Positions 8,575-18,915 are shown, numbered from the stretch's first letter. The stretch: 64,000 bases of DNA from a bacterium (GCA_036504735.1 DASXUQ010000019.1:1-64000); one strand, 5' to 3'. Notes: generated by a model from the sequence alone, not told the origin. A program made the numbers and translations.

Positions 8575-9987
8575 ATGAAACTGACTCGAACGCTTTTCAT
8601 AGGCATGTTACTGTTGATCGTTGTGGAACAGGCGCTTGCAGTGATGCGCAAGGCTCCCTATGTCATTTACGGCGGCACGAATACTGAAATGGAAATTCTC
8701 TGGCAGTTGACAACAACCGCGCTGTGTACTTTCGACTGGGGTCGCGACACGACGTATTCACTGGGAACAGAGCAAACCGTGGAATACGGCAGCGATCATC
8801 AGCACCGTTACACCATCATCGGTCTGGTACCCGGCAACGAGTATGATTACCGGGGCACATCGGGCACACAGGTCTTCAGCGGATCCTTCCGGGCGGCGCT
8901 GGCCGATAGTATTACAAGGCTGAAATTTCTGGCCTACGGCGACACGCGGAGCAACCCGGCGACGCACGATGCGGTTGCCAATGGCATGTTTAGCACGGAC
9001 GGGAGCGATTCGGACTATCACTCCTTGGTGATTTCTGTCGGCGACCTGGTGGCGGACGGCAATACGGAATCCTATTGGGACAGCGAGTTCTTCAGTTCCG
9101 CCTATCCCCATATCCGGTCTTTGCTGGCAAATCTGCCTTACCAATCCTGCATGGGGAATCATGAAGGGACAGGCATCCTGTTTGCCAAGTATTTCCCGTA
9201 TCCCTATGTTGCTCATCATTACTGGTCCTTTGATTTCGGTCCCGCGCACTTTGCTGTGCTGGACCAGTATACAAGCTACGGTGCGGGTTCGGCGGAGTTG
9301 GCCTGGCTTGCCCATGATCTTGCGACGGCATCCAAGCCCTGGAAGTTTATTGTTCTGCATGAACCCGGATGGTCAGCCGGGGGTGACCACGAAAACAATG
9401 TGACGGTGCAAACATCTATTCAGCCGTTGTGTGAGCAGTATGGCGTATCTATCGTGTTCGGCGGGCATAATCACTACTATGCCCGGGCGGTGGTAAACGG
9501 CGTGCAGCACATCACGACCGGAGGCGGCGGCGCGCCTTTGTATGACCCAAACCCCGGCTATCCTCATATCGTTGTCACCAGCCGGTCTAACCATTTCTGC
9601 AAAGTAGAGATTGCCAGCAGCCGGCTGTATTTTGCCGCTATCACTTCAGCGGGAACTGTCATTGACACGTTTTCCGTGGTGCGTGCCGTGTCTGCGAGTC
9701 CCGGGCAACCCGCGCCGCGACCTGCCGGATTCGAGTTATGGCCGGTGTATCCCAATCCGTTCAATGCCAGTGCCGTGATTCGCTTCTCTCTGCCGGCGGC
9801 CGAACACGCACGGCTGACGGTTTATGATGTCAACGGAAGATTGGTGGAAGTGTTGACGGATGCCATGCTGAGTGCAGGCGACCATCGCGTGACGCTTGAT
9901 GGTTCAACCTTCTCATCAGGCCTTTACTTCGCGCGGCTGGAAGCCGGGGAAACCATCCAAACCGAGAAAATGCTGCTTCTCAAATAA
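8575..9987 (+). CDS. Secreted metallophosphoesterase with sorting domain
   Basis: 470 aa. Signal peptide to about residue 22, then an Ig/fibronectin-like N-terminal domain of the purple acid phosphatase type, then a calcineurin-like phosphoesterase core with metal-ligand blocks YGDTRSN, GDLVADG, GNHEG and FGGHNHYYAR. The last 80 residues form a Por-type sorting domain: YPNPFNASAVIRFSLP, then SSGLYFARLEAGE and a KMLLLK end. It is expected to be exported across the outer membrane and anchored or released there, with phosphatase or nuclease activity on an unknown substrate. AAGGAAG sits seven bases before the start. The TonB-like gene starts 12 bases after its stop, so the two are probably co-transcribed. 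Confidence 0.9.
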   Translation: MKLTRTLFIGMLLLIVVEQALAVMRKAPYVIYGGTNTEMEILWQLTTTALCTFDWGRDTTYSLGTEQTVEYGSDHQHRYTIIGLVPGNEYDYRGTSGTQVFSGSFRAALADSITRLKFLAYGDTRSNPATHDAVANGMFSTDGSDSDYHSLVISVGDLVADGNTESYWDSEFFSSAYPHIRSLLANLPYQSCMGNHEGTGILFAKYFPYPYVAHHYWSFDFGPAHFAVLDQYTSYGAGSAELAWLAHDLATASKPWKFIVLHEPGWSAGGDHENNVTVQTSIQPLCEQYGVSIVFGGHNHYYARAVVNGVQHITTGGGGAPLYDPNPGYPHIVVTSRSNHFCKVEIASSRLYFAAITSAGTVIDTFSVVRAVSASPGQPAPRPAGFELWPVYPNPFNASAVIRFSLPAAEHARLTVYDVNGRLVEVLTDAMLSAGDHRVTLDGSTFSSGLYFARLEAGETIQTEKMLLLK

Positions 9988-9999
9988 CCTCATTGCCTT

Positions 10000-11814
10000 G
10001 TGAAATCACATCTCCTTGTGCTCATCAGAGTTGCGGCGGCGCTGGCGGCAGTTTTGCCCGCGTATGCCCAGTTTCCGCTGTTCACGCAAGAGGACTTGCG
10101 CACGCTGCCGTATGAGGAATTGGGAGACGTCCTGCGCAAATACCCCGGCATGTACCCGCTGGATTACGGCACACCCGGCGCGCCCATGCTGTTTCGGCCG
10201 TGGAGTCTGCTGCCGTGGGAATGCCGTGCCGAAATGGACGGCATTCCGCAGAACCGTCTGGGCGATGGGCTCTATGACAGCAATCAACAGCCGGTCTCAG
10301 AATTGGGGGCGATGGGGTTTGATTTTCTGAACGGGGGCGCAGCGGGAATGTTCGCGCTGAGCAGCCGGACGTTTCCGGTGGGCAGTCAGTATGCCGAGTT
10401 GCATGTGCGGCGTGGCTACTACAATTACACCGATGGTGATTTTACATACAGCCGGAAAATAGTCCGGCGTCTGACGCTGGAAATTGACGGGCGGATGGCG
10501 GTTTACAGTACGGTGAACCGTTACGCGCACCCCTGGAAACAGGAAAACGGGAGTTGGTCGCGGCGAATCCGGTCGCAACTCGGCTTTGATGCGGGCCGGA
10601 CATGGCGGGGAACGTTTACCTATGCCGCTTCATCGTATCAGGCGCGGTCTTCAGTAAGTCCGTTTCATCCCTACTATGAGCGGCGGGACGGGATTCTGAA
10701 GCTGGCACAGCAAGACGCTCAGCGCGGCAGCTTTGCGCCGTCGCTCAGTTTCTATCTGCGCCAGGACCGCGAAGAATGGGGGAATCCCTTGGCGCTGCGG
10801 GAGATGGATCGCGGTTGGATACTCGAGGGCCATGCGCGGCTGCCGCATCAGCGATTTACATTCGAGCAGTCCGGCGTTGTCGCCACCATGGATTATCCCG
10901 GCATCAAGCAAACCTATGAACTGGCGGCCAGTCTTGCTGTGCGCGACTTGATCAGTCTACGATGGGTGAGCGGACGTGCCTTTGCCTCGCTGCGCAAGGA
11001 ATCCTATTGGCGGCAAGACAGCCCATACGAAGCAAGCCTGCTGCCGGATATTGGTTTCGCGGGCCACTCTCGCTCCTACCACAATCTCTACCTGTTGGGC
11101 GGTACGGAGTATGTGGAAGAGATGGTGCCACTGGCCTGGCGGTATGGCTCCTTCCGCATTGGCGGCCGTCCGTTGCTCATCGCGCCGGAGTTTGCCGATC
11201 TTCAGGATCGTTATGCCGGAGTGTTGCCCGGCCATCTTCCCGGATTGGACCGGTATCTGAAGTCTGAACTGGGTTTGGGCTGGCAGCGCCAGGCGGCGTC
11301 TATCAATGTGGAACTGCTGCGAATAGACCGGCCGGGGCGCTTTGCCAACCACTTCCTGGTGGACAGCGATCGAGTCTATCTCTGGAACAGGCCGCAGCCG
11401 GGGGGCGACGTAAAGTGGGGGATAAGTGGTGCCGCTTCGGTGCCGCTAGGCTATGGATTCCGACTGGATTCCTGGTGGTTCGCACAGGCGAAAGGGGTCC
11501 GCCAACGGCGTGCGGAGGACAGCCGCGGATATTCGCGGCTCTACTACGAAGAGAGTTTCTTCAAATGTCCGCTCGTGCTTCGCAGCCATGTCAGCTATGA
11601 ACGGCTGGGGACACGCAACGCCTTTTCGGAACACGAGGCCGTCCATCTGCACGCGGCCAATCTTGTGGGATTGCGGCTCTCGGCGACCGTGCGCGGTTTT
11701 TCCTTGATTTGGGGTGTGGACAACATTTTCAAGCAACGCTACTCGATTCTGCCCGGATACCCGATTGTAGCACGGGAAGAGTTTCTTGGGCTGCTGTGGT
11801 CGGCGTGGTTATGA
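10000..11814 (+). CDS. TonB-dependent-receptor-like outer membrane barrel
   Basis: 604 aa from a GTG start. Signal peptide (about 1-24, ...LPAYAQ), a short plug-like region (FTQEDLRTLPYEELGDVLRKYPG...), then a long series of amphipathic strands, ending with the receptor-like block GVDNIFKQRYSILPGYP and a hydrophobic-aromatic tail (LGLLWSAWL). At 604 residues it is shorter than a typical siderophore receptor and I see no clear TonB box, so it may be a related porin. It follows the phosphoesterase by 12 bases, hinting that it imports the product that enzyme releases; this is inference. No strong ribosome binding site precedes the GTG. Confidence 0.75.
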   Translation: MKSHLLVLIRVAAALAAVLPAYAQFPLFTQEDLRTLPYEELGDVLRKYPGMYPLDYGTPGAPMLFRPWSLLPWECRAEMDGIPQNRLGDGLYDSNQQPVSELGAMGFDFLNGGAAGMFALSSRTFPVGSQYAELHVRRGYYNYTDGDFTYSRKIVRRLTLEIDGRMAVYSTVNRYAHPWKQENGSWSRRIRSQLGFDAGRTWRGTFTYAASSYQARSSVSPFHPYYERRDGILKLAQQDAQRGSFAPSLSFYLRQDREEWGNPLALREMDRGWILEGHARLPHQRFTFEQSGVVATMDYPGIKQTYELAASLAVRDLISLRWVSGRAFASLRKESYWRQDSPYEASLLPDIGFAGHSRSYHNLYLLGGTEYVEEMVPLAWRYGSFRIGGRPLLIAPEFADLQDRYAGVLPGHLPGLDRYLKSELGLGWQRQAASINVELLRIDRPGRFANHFLVDSDRVYLWNRPQPGGDVKWGISGAASVPLGYGFRLDSWWFAQAKGVRQRRAEDSRGYSRLYYEESFFKCPLVLRSHVSYERLGTRNAFSEHEAVHLHAANLVGLRLSATVRGFSLIWGVDNIFKQRYSILPGYPIVAREEFLGLLWSAWL

Positions 11815-11895
11815 AGGCGGCCTGCCCGCCGGCTCATCGTTCTGTTCTGGTCCGTCTTTCCAACTATTCAATTCTTCTTCAGAAAGGAATTTGTC

Positions 11896-12438
11896 ATGAT
11901 GAACGTACGTCACACGGCGCGCTATGCGCTTGCTGCCATTCTTGCTCTTGGAATCTTCGGTTTCGCAATGGCTGCTGAAGGCAAGAAGGAGGAAGGCCCG
12001 GAAAAGAAGATTGCTAAAAAGGACCTCCCCGCCGCGGTCTTTTCGTCATTCCAGAAGGCGTATCCCGCAGCCAAGATTGTGGGGACCAGTCAGGAGACCG
12101 AGGACAGCACGACCTATTTTGAAATTGAGAGCCGCGATGGCAAAGTCAAGCGCGATATTCTGTACAAGGCGGATGGCACGGTTAAGGAGATCGAGGAAGG
12201 CGTGGCCAAGGCATCGCTGCCTGTGGCGGTGAAGGATGCGATTGCCAAAGAGTATCCCAAGGGGATCATCCAGAAGGGCGAAAAGACCACACGCGACAAC
12301 GTCGTCAGCTACGAGGTCATCCTCAAGAACGGCAAGGACCGAATGGAAGTGGTGGTGGATGAGACTGGGAAGGTTCTCAAGACCGAGAAGATGACCAGGC
12401 AAGAGGAAAAGGAAGAAAAAGCTGAAGGGAAGAAGTAG
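11896..12438 (+). CDS. Periplasmic PepSY-like protein
   Basis: 180 aa. Signal peptide to about residue 27 (...GFAMA), a lysine/glutamate-rich segment, then two similar PepSY-like units: 'LPAAVFSSFQKAYPAAKI... YFEIESRDGKVKRDILYKADGTVKEIE' and 'LPVAVKDAIAKEYPKGII... SYEVILKNGKDRMEVVVDETGKVLK'. Such tandem PepSY-like proteins are common in envelope-stress and efflux neighbourhoods, and their ligand is usually unknown. The tail is charged (KEEKAEGKK). AAAGGAA lies upstream of the double ATG; the second ATG (11899) is an equally good start. The propeller gene begins eight bases downstream. Confidence 0.82.
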   Translation: MMNVRHTARYALAAILALGIFGFAMAAEGKKEEGPEKKIAKKDLPAAVFSSFQKAYPAAKIVGTSQETEDSTTYFEIESRDGKVKRDILYKADGTVKEIEEGVAKASLPVAVKDAIAKEYPKGIIQKGEKTTRDNVVSYEVILKNGKDRMEVVVDETGKVLKTEKMTRQEEKEEKAEGKK

Positions 12439-12445
12439 ACATTAA

Positions 12446-13459
12446 ATGCACCTAACAACTCCTACAATGATCCATCGAGCGGGGCTTGCTGTCCTTCTGT
12501 GCGCCGCAATGTTCGCGGTCGCCTTCGGCCAGACAACTCTTCCTTCTCTGGTTACTACGCTGCCCATCGGCGGCGAAGCGCGCTGGGACTTGCTGACCGT
12601 GGACAGCATTGCGCAGCGGCTGTATGTCTCCCATGGGACACGCACGGAAGTGATCGACCTCAAGACCGACAAAGTGCTCTCGCCGATCCTGAACACGCCG
12701 CGCGTGCATGGCATTGCGCTGGTGCCGGAGTTTCAGCGCGGGTTCATCAGTTGCGGCGGGGATTCCTCGGTTGTGGTGTTTGATCTGAAGACCGACAGCG
12801 TAATCACCAGAGTGGACGTGCAGGGCAAAAACCCGGACGTCATCATTTATGAGCCGCTAACGAAGAACATCTTTTGCTTCAATGGCCGGAGCAACGATGC
12901 TTCGGTGATTGATCCGCAGACCCTGAAGGTCGTCGGCCATGTGCCGCTCAGCGGTAAACCGGAGTTTGCGATTTCCGACGGTGCGGGCCGGGTGTACGTA
13001 AACCTTGAGGACAAGAGCAAGGTCATGGTGTTCGATCCGAAGACGTACAAAGCCATTGCCGAGTGGCCGCTTGCGCCCGGAGAAGAGCCGACCGGAATTG
13101 CGCTGGACGGAAAGAATCACCGTCTGTTTTCGGCTTGCGGGAATCAACTTATGGCCGTGAGCAACACGGAAAGTGGCAAGGTAATCGCTACGCTGCCTAT
13201 CGGCAAAGGATCGGACGGAGCCGCCTTCGATCCGGTGACGCACCGCGCCTTTTCGTCGAACCGGGAAGGGACGTTGACCGTGATTCGGGAGGAAAGCCCC
13301 AACAAGTTCTCGGTGGAAGGGAATGTCACCACGATGCCGAGTGCGCGGACCGTTGCGCTTGACGAGAGCACGCATCGGCTGTTCCTCCCCACCAAAGCTG
13401 CGGGAGACAGTGTGACGGTGGCGAAGGAAGGGCTGAAGCTGCTGATTTGCAAGCAGTGA
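12446..13459 (+). CDS. Exported YncE/YVTN-like beta-propeller
   Basis: 337 aa. Signal peptide (hydrophobic core AGLAVLLCAAMFAVAFG, cleavage after about residue 28), followed by repeats of about 42-45 residues such as 'ARWDLLTVDSIAQRLYVSHG..TEVIDLKTDKV' and 'GVALDGKNHRLFSACGN..MAVSNTESGKVIATLPIG', the YncE/YVTN seven-bladed propeller pattern. Probably a periplasmic binding protein without catalysis. An in-frame ATG at 12467 is an alternative start. It lies between the PepSY-like gene and the efflux genes, all on one strand with short gaps, suggesting one transcription unit. Confidence 0.85.
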   Translation: MHLTTPTMIHRAGLAVLLCAAMFAVAFGQTTLPSLVTTLPIGGEARWDLLTVDSIAQRLYVSHGTRTEVIDLKTDKVLSPILNTPRVHGIALVPEFQRGFISCGGDSSVVVFDLKTDSVITRVDVQGKNPDVIIYEPLTKNIFCFNGRSNDASVIDPQTLKVVGHVPLSGKPEFAISDGAGRVYVNLEDKSKVMVFDPKTYKAIAEWPLAPGEEPTGIALDGKNHRLFSACGNQLMAVSNTESGKVIATLPIGKGSDGAAFDPVTHRAFSSNREGTLTVIREESPNKFSVEGNVTTMPSARTVALDESTHRLFLPTKAAGDSVTVAKEGLKLLICKQ

Positions 13460-13535
13460 TAAAGATACCGGAATGCGTACGGTGGCATTCTGCGAGCAAC
13501 CGGGCGGTTCTTCTTTCGGAGCCGCCCTTACTCAC

Positions 13536-14873
13536 ATGGGCTTGTCTATGAGGCGGAATGTGATACCTACTCTTGTATGCGGTGTTCTCCTCCTGGGGGC
13601 TGGACGGGCTATCGCGCAGGCCACACCGGCGTTGACTCTGGAGCAAGCCGTTGTTTTGGCCAAACAGAACAGCCTGAAGCTGCATGTGTCGGAGAATGAA
13701 CTGCGCCGCAGCACATTGGCACACTCGGAACTCGGGGCGACTGCGCTGCCACAGGTGAGCGTGAAGGCGGGAGCATCCTACGCGCCGGATTCACGCTCCT
13801 TTGGGTATGATCCAGCCATTACCGATGGCGGACAACTGAATGGGCAGCTTGCCGTTGAGCAGAATCTCTATGATGGCGGTGTGCGCCGTTTGAAAAGTGC
13901 ACAACTGGGCATTGATCTGGAGCGGCTGCAGGCAGAACACCGGCTGACCGAGCGGGATTTGGTTGCGGAGGTCAAGCAACAGTTCATTGCTCTCTTGCAA
14001 GCGGATCGCGAGCTGGTGTTGCAGCGCCAAAGCGCCGGGCAATTGCAGGGCTATTTCGATCTGGTGCGCAGTATGAACGCAGGCGGCGTGGTCCCATATA
14101 CGGATGTGCTGAAGACTCAGGTGGATCTTGCAGGAGCGGAAGTCGCACAGCAAAAAGCACATGCGGCGCGCCTGGGTACGATGCTGACTCTCGAATCGCT
14201 CATGGGAGTGCCTGCCGACACGAATCTTACGGTCCGTGGCTCGCTGGATTCGCTGGTCATCAGCTATGGCGATTCCCTGCTGCGTGTCCTGCCGGGCTAT
14301 CCCGCTTCTACGCTTGAGCTTCACAATGCCACACTCGATGTTCGGCGCAGTGAATTAGATGTGCAGATTGCACGCCGGGAACGCCGCCCCTTGATTGATC
14401 TGACGGTGGATGCGGGCTATTTGTCCTCGCAGGACAATCTGGCACTTCCAGCAGGCGAGCGCTACACGGGACTGGGATTTTCTGCGGGCATCACCGCCGC
14501 TCTGCCGCTTTACAACGGGGGCGCAACGAGGATACGGATTCAGCAGGCGGAAATCGCCGCCGAGAATCTGCGGCTTCAGCGACAAATCGTGGAGCGCAGC
14601 TTGAACAGTCAGGCGCAGACGCTGCGACTACAGATTCAAAGCGGGCTTCAAACGCTTGGCACCCTGCGACAGACTATCCGGACCGCCGAGCAAAATTATC
14701 TTCTGGTTCGTTCCACCTATGCCGGTGGGGGCACCACCGCCACCGAAGTGCTGTCAGCACAGCAAATGCTGCGGGATGCGAATCTGGCGGACCTGGAAGC
14801 CATCTCTGCCATCGTGCAGCTCCGGATCCAACTGGAACAGACTTTGACTCCCATCGGAGGAACCCAACCATGA
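13536..14873 (+). CDS. TolC-family outer membrane efflux channel
   Basis: 445 aa from the ATG at 13536 (alternatives: 13548, or 13473, where the open frame begins). Signal peptide ends around ...GRAIAQ. The protein has the two-fold TolC structural repeat: LTLEQAVVLAKQNSLKL opens the first half, and the motif around LPLYNGGATRIRIQQAE, about 14500, opens the second. It forms the outer membrane exit duct of the pump encoded by the next two genes. The frame ends in a 4-bp overlap with the adaptor gene (ATGA), so coupled translation is likely. Confidence 0.92.
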   Translation: MGLSMRRNVIPTLVCGVLLLGAGRAIAQATPALTLEQAVVLAKQNSLKLHVSENELRRSTLAHSELGATALPQVSVKAGASYAPDSRSFGYDPAITDGGQLNGQLAVEQNLYDGGVRRLKSAQLGIDLERLQAEHRLTERDLVAEVKQQFIALLQADRELVLQRQSAGQLQGYFDLVRSMNAGGVVPYTDVLKTQVDLAGAEVAQQKAHAARLGTMLTLESLMGVPADTNLTVRGSLDSLVISYGDSLLRVLPGYPASTLELHNATLDVRRSELDVQIARRERRPLIDLTVDAGYLSSQDNLALPAGERYTGLGFSAGITAALPLYNGGATRIRIQQAEIAAENLRLQRQIVERSLNSQAQTLRLQIQSGLQTLGTLRQTIRTAEQNYLLVRSTYAGGGTTATEVLSAQQMLRDANLADLEAISAIVQLRIQLEQTLTPIGGTQP

Positions 14874-15868
14874 AACTGAGGATTGTCGCATTCCTGCTGA
14901 TGTTGTTAATTGTCAACGCGGGATGCAAGAAGGCTCGCACCGAAGAGCGAGGGGAATCGACCCCGAAGGCTGTGGTCGCGGTGAAAACAGTTCCCGTAAT
15001 CACCGGCGTGGCAAATATGGAGGTGCATGCGGCCGGGCGAACCGATGCGCTGCGTAAACAGGATCTGCTCGCTGCCGTCGGAGGACGGTTGGCGTCGTTG
15101 AAGGTTCAGGATGGAGAAGCAGTGAAGGCCGGGCAGACACTGGCATGGATTGAGCCGCGCGAGTCTCGGGCGGCGGTGGAAGGGGCGCGGGCGCTGTTGT
15201 CGCGAGCGCGAACGGAGGCCGAGCGAGCCGAGGCGGAGCGGATGGTGGCCTTGGCAGAATCCACGCAAACACGGGTGGCAGTGAAGGCTCCCTTCAGCGG
15301 CGCGGTTGCGGCACGCACGGCGACGGAAGGACAGACCTTGTCCGAAGGCAATGCGCTATTGACGCTGGTGGACTTGAGTACATTGGTCTTTGTAGCAGAT
15401 ATTCCGGCGCGGGAGTTAGCGCGAGTTCGTATCGGACAGAAGGCGCGCGTCCACATTGAGGCTTTGCCGGAAGTGGGATACGATGCCACAGTAGACGCCA
15501 TAAACCCACAAAGCGACAGCGCCAGCCAATCTATCCGCGTGCGATTGCATTTGACGTCTCAAGGCAGTCCGCTCTTGAAAGCCGGCATGGCCGGCACCGC
15601 GGACATTGTGATTGGCATGCATCCTGACGCACTTCTGGTTCCCAAATCGGCGGTGCTGAGAAACGATGAGACCAATCAGCATTCCATTGTAATCGTCGGG
15701 CCGGACTCGCTGTCGCACACCCTTCCCATAGATCTGGGCGCGACCTCAGATTCGCTCGATGAAGTGATGAGTGACAGGCTGAAGCCGGGGATGCCTGTTG
15801 TGGTCGAGGGGCAATATGCCTTGGCGGATTCCACAAAAGTATCTGCCACGCCGCGAGAGGCCCGATGA
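14870..15868 (+). CDS. RND efflux periplasmic adaptor lipoprotein
   Basis: 332 aa. N-terminal lipoprotein signal with lipobox near LLIVNAGC. The biotinyl-lipoyl-like half-motifs (LAAVGGRLASLKVQDGEAVKAGQTLAWI and VKAPFSGAVAARTATEGQTL) flank a very short alpha-hairpin of about 45 residues (residues ~100-140), followed by the beta-barrel and membrane-proximal domains. It bridges the inner-membrane pump and the TolC-like channel. The short hairpin is smaller than in AcrA and resembles minimal adaptors. Overlaps both neighbours by 4 bp. Confidence 0.93.
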   Translation: MKLRIVAFLLMLLIVNAGCKKARTEERGESTPKAVVAVKTVPVITGVANMEVHAAGRTDALRKQDLLAAVGGRLASLKVQDGEAVKAGQTLAWIEPRESRAAVEGARALLSRARTEAERAEAERMVALAESTQTRVAVKAPFSGAVAARTATEGQTLSEGNALLTLVDLSTLVFVADIPARELARVRIGQKARVHIEALPEVGYDATVDAINPQSDSASQSIRVRLHLTSQGSPLLKAGMAGTADIVIGMHPDALLVPKSAVLRNDETNQHSIVIVGPDSLSHTLPIDLGATSDSLDEVMSDRLKPGMPVVVEGQYALADSTKVSATPREAR

Positions 15869-18800
15869 GTCCTTTCGAGTATGCGCTGCGGCATCGCAAA
15901 GCCGTCCTGTTCCTGCTCATTGCGCTGGTAAGTTGCGGCGCGGCAGTGACGTTGAAAATGCCGGTTTCGCTGTTTCCGGACATTACGTTTCCGCGGATTG
16001 TGATTTTGGCAGATAACGGCGAGCAACCCGCCGAGCGGATGATGACCGAAGTCACCAAGCCGCTCGAAGAGGTCGCCAGTTCTCTGCCGGGCGTGAATGT
16101 GGTGCGCTCGATCACCAGCCGGGGCTCAAGCGAGATTTCCATCCTGCTCACGTGGAAGGCCAATGTGCAGCAGACGCTGCAACTGCTGCAAGGCCGTATT
16201 TCCAATATCCGCAATCAGCTTCCCGCCACGGCGGCGATCCAGGCCGAGCAAATGAGCGTTGCAGTGTTTCCAATTCAGGGCTACAGCTTGACCTCGGACA
16301 CGCTAAGCCTTGTGGAATTGCGGGATCTGGCGCTCTATCAGATCCGTCCCGCGCTGATGCGCGTTTCTGGCGCGGCAAGAATCGAAGTCACGGGCGGGGA
16401 CACGCGAGAGTTCACGGTGGTGCTTGCGCCGGATCGCATGGCCGCTTACCATATTAGCGCGCCGCAGGTTACGGATGCCATCAACAAGGCGAATTCGGTT
16501 GTCTCTGCTGGCCTGGTGGATAACAACCATCAGCTTTACCTGTCGCTGGTATCCGGGCTTCTGAAGACGACCGATGATGTCGCCAGCGTGGTGGTATCGG
16601 CGCAGAACGGTGTGCCGATTCTGGTGCGGGATGTGGCAGACGTACAAATTGCTGTGGCGGACAATTATATCCGCACCACGGCGCATGGCCACAACGCGGT
16701 GCTGATCAACATTATCAAGCAGCCTACCGGCAGCACGGTGCAGATCGGCAAAGACGTCACCAACCGGCTGAAGACACTCAATCTGCCCGCCGGGGTGCAC
16801 TTCGAGAACTTCTATGATCAGAGTGACTTTATCAGCGGTTCCATCACGAGCACACGGGATGCCATCCTGATCGGTATCCTGCTGGCGATGGCGGTGATGT
16901 TCCTCTTCCTGCGCAGCAGCCGAATTATGCTGGTGATTGTGCTGTTTGTGCCGTCGGTGATCTCGGTGAGTCTGGTGGTGCTGTATCTTCTGGGTGAGAC
17001 GATCAACATCATGACGCTGGGCGGAATCGCCGCAGCGGTGGGGCTGATTATTGACGATGCGATTGTTGTCATCGAGCATGCCTTCGCCCGCTATCCGCGA
17101 GAAGGCAACGTCAAAGAGGCCCGGCGGACTTTTCGGGAGACATCCGCTTCCGCAACTCGCGAATTGATGCCGGCGATTATCGGCTCGACTCTGTGCACGA
17201 TTGTGATCTTCATTCCGCTGGGCTTTCTTTCCGGCATCACCGGTGCGTTCTTCAAATCGCTCTCGATCACCATGGTGATTGCGCTGGCGGTTTCTTTCCT
17301 CTTCTCTATTTCACTGGCTCCATTGTTCGCGTCGCTGTTTGTGCGGGAGAAAGACATTCGGCATGAGGTGGCCAAAGGCAGCCATGCGAGCCGGATCTCG
17401 GGGTGGTATGAGCGCAGTCTCAATCGTCTGCTACGCTTCCGCTGGACGGTATTGGCTGGAGCCGTACTCATCGCCGCGGCAACCTACTTTCTATACAAGG
17501 GCATCGGCAGCGATTTCATGCCAGAGATGGATGAAGGCTCCTTTGTGCTGGATTACTCCTCGCCGCCCGGAACATCACTCGATGAAACCAACCGGATGCT
17601 GACAAGTGTGGAACATATCTTGATGGCGATTCCGGAGGTCGCGGCGTATTCCCGCCGCACGGGCACGCAACTCGGCTTCTTCATCACGGAGCCTAACACG
17701 GGTGACTTTCTGGTTAAGTTGAAGAAGAAGCGCAACCGTGATATCAATACAATTATTGATGAAGCTCGCGAGAAGATCGAGTCGTCGCAGCCGGCGCTGC
17801 GGATAGACATCTTTCAGCTTATGGCGGATGTGATCGGCGACCTGACCAACAGCCCCTCGCCCATCGAGATCAAACTCTTCGGGGGCAGTCCGCAGATTAT
17901 GCAGCAGATGGCCGAGCAAATCACGCAACAGATCGAAACCGTGCCGGGTGTGGTGGATGCGTTCAATGGCATTGTCATCTCCGGACCTTCTATGATCGTG
18001 AGAGTAGATCCAATCAAGGCGGCGCGCTACGGTTTCAATGCGACCGATATCGGGGACCAGATCGAAACTATCATGCAAGGCACCACCGAAAGCACGATTC
18101 AGAGCGGTGAGAAACTCATCGGCATTCATGTCCGCTATCCGTCTGCCTATCGCACAGACATGGAGAGCATCGAATCGCTTTCTCTGATCAATCCCAACGG
18201 TATTGCCGTTCCTTTAAAGAATATCGCCAGTGTGGAACGCACGGCAGGGCAGGCGGAACTGGATCGCGAAGGACTGCGGCAGGTAGTGGCCGTAACCGCA
18301 CGGGTTTCCGGTCGCGATTTGGGAGGCACGATTCGTGACATTCAGGCGAAACTGCAAAGCAATCTGGTGCTACCGAAAGGCGTGACGCTGGAGTACGGCG
18401 GCGTTTACCAGACCCAGCAGGAATCGTTCCGCGGCTTGCTTATCGTGGCCGCTGCGGCGATTCTTCTTGTGTTCATGGTACTGCTGTTTGAATTCGGCGA
18501 ATTTGCTGTGCCACTTTCCATTTTGCCGATCACCCTGCTGGCTCTATTCGGCTCGTTCGCAGCGCTGCGGCTCACCGGCGTAACCTTCAACATCTCCAGT
18601 TTCGTGGGCGTGATCATGATTGTCGGCATCGTCGCGGAAAACGCTGTTTTCGTGATGCACACGATCAAACAACGGCAGGCGCAAGGCGACGATTTGGACA
18701 CTGCGATTGTTCGGGCCAGCCTTGTCCGTACCCGGCCAATCCTGATGACCACGCTGGCTGCAATTCTGGCATTGCTCCCGCTGGCTCTTGGCCTTGGCAG

Positions 18801-18915
18801 CGGCTCGCAGATGCAGCAACCCTTGGCCATTGCCGTCATCGGAGGGTTCTCGGTTTCCAGTTTGCTGCTCTTTTTCGGTTTACCCATGCTCTACCGACTG
18901 TCCAAGAGGTCGTAG
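15865..18915 (+). CDS. RND-family inner membrane efflux pump
   Basis: 1016 aa, the usual size. Begins with the first membrane helix (KAVLFLLIALVSCGAAVTL) and the PVSLFPDITFP motif, has two large periplasmic loops and twelve predicted helices; helix 4 carries the proton-relay pair in GLIIDDAIVVIEH. Sequence character is hydrophobe/amphiphile exporter-like (AcrB/MexB and its shorter relatives) rather than CusA, since the methionine-rich metal-binding pattern is not evident. It is the last gene of the tolC-adaptor-pump operon. Substrate unknown; the two-component pair 8 kb upstream may control it. Confidence 0.94.
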   Translation: MSPFEYALRHRKAVLFLLIALVSCGAAVTLKMPVSLFPDITFPRIVILADNGEQPAERMMTEVTKPLEEVASSLPGVNVVRSITSRGSSEISILLTWKANVQQTLQLLQGRISNIRNQLPATAAIQAEQMSVAVFPIQGYSLTSDTLSLVELRDLALYQIRPALMRVSGAARIEVTGGDTREFTVVLAPDRMAAYHISAPQVTDAINKANSVVSAGLVDNNHQLYLSLVSGLLKTTDDVASVVVSAQNGVPILVRDVADVQIAVADNYIRTTAHGHNAVLINIIKQPTGSTVQIGKDVTNRLKTLNLPAGVHFENFYDQSDFISGSITSTRDAILIGILLAMAVMFLFLRSSRIMLVIVLFVPSVISVSLVVLYLLGETINIMTLGGIAAAVGLIIDDAIVVIEHAFARYPREGNVKEARRTFRETSASATRELMPAIIGSTLCTIVIFIPLGFLSGITGAFFKSLSITMVIALAVSFLFSISLAPLFASLFVREKDIRHEVAKGSHASRISGWYERSLNRLLRFRWTVLAGAVLIAAATYFLYKGIGSDFMPEMDEGSFVLDYSSPPGTSLDETNRMLTSVEHILMAIPEVAAYSRRTGTQLGFFITEPNTGDFLVKLKKKRNRDINTIIDEAREKIESSQPALRIDIFQLMADVIGDLTNSPSPIEIKLFGGSPQIMQQMAEQITQQIETVPGVVDAFNGIVISGPSMIVRVDPIKAARYGFNATDIGDQIETIMQGTTESTIQSGEKLIGIHVRYPSAYRTDMESIESLSLINPNGIAVPLKNIASVERTAGQAELDREGLRQVVAVTARVSGRDLGGTIRDIQAKLQSNLVLPKGVTLEYGGVYQTQQESFRGLLIVAAAAILLVFMVLLFEFGEFAVPLSILPITLLALFGSFAALRLTGVTFNISSFVGVIMIVGIVAENAVFVMHTIKQRQAQGDDLDTAIVRASLVRTRPILMTTLAAILALLPLALGLGSGSQMQQPLAIAVIGGFSVSSLLLFFGLPMLYRLSKRS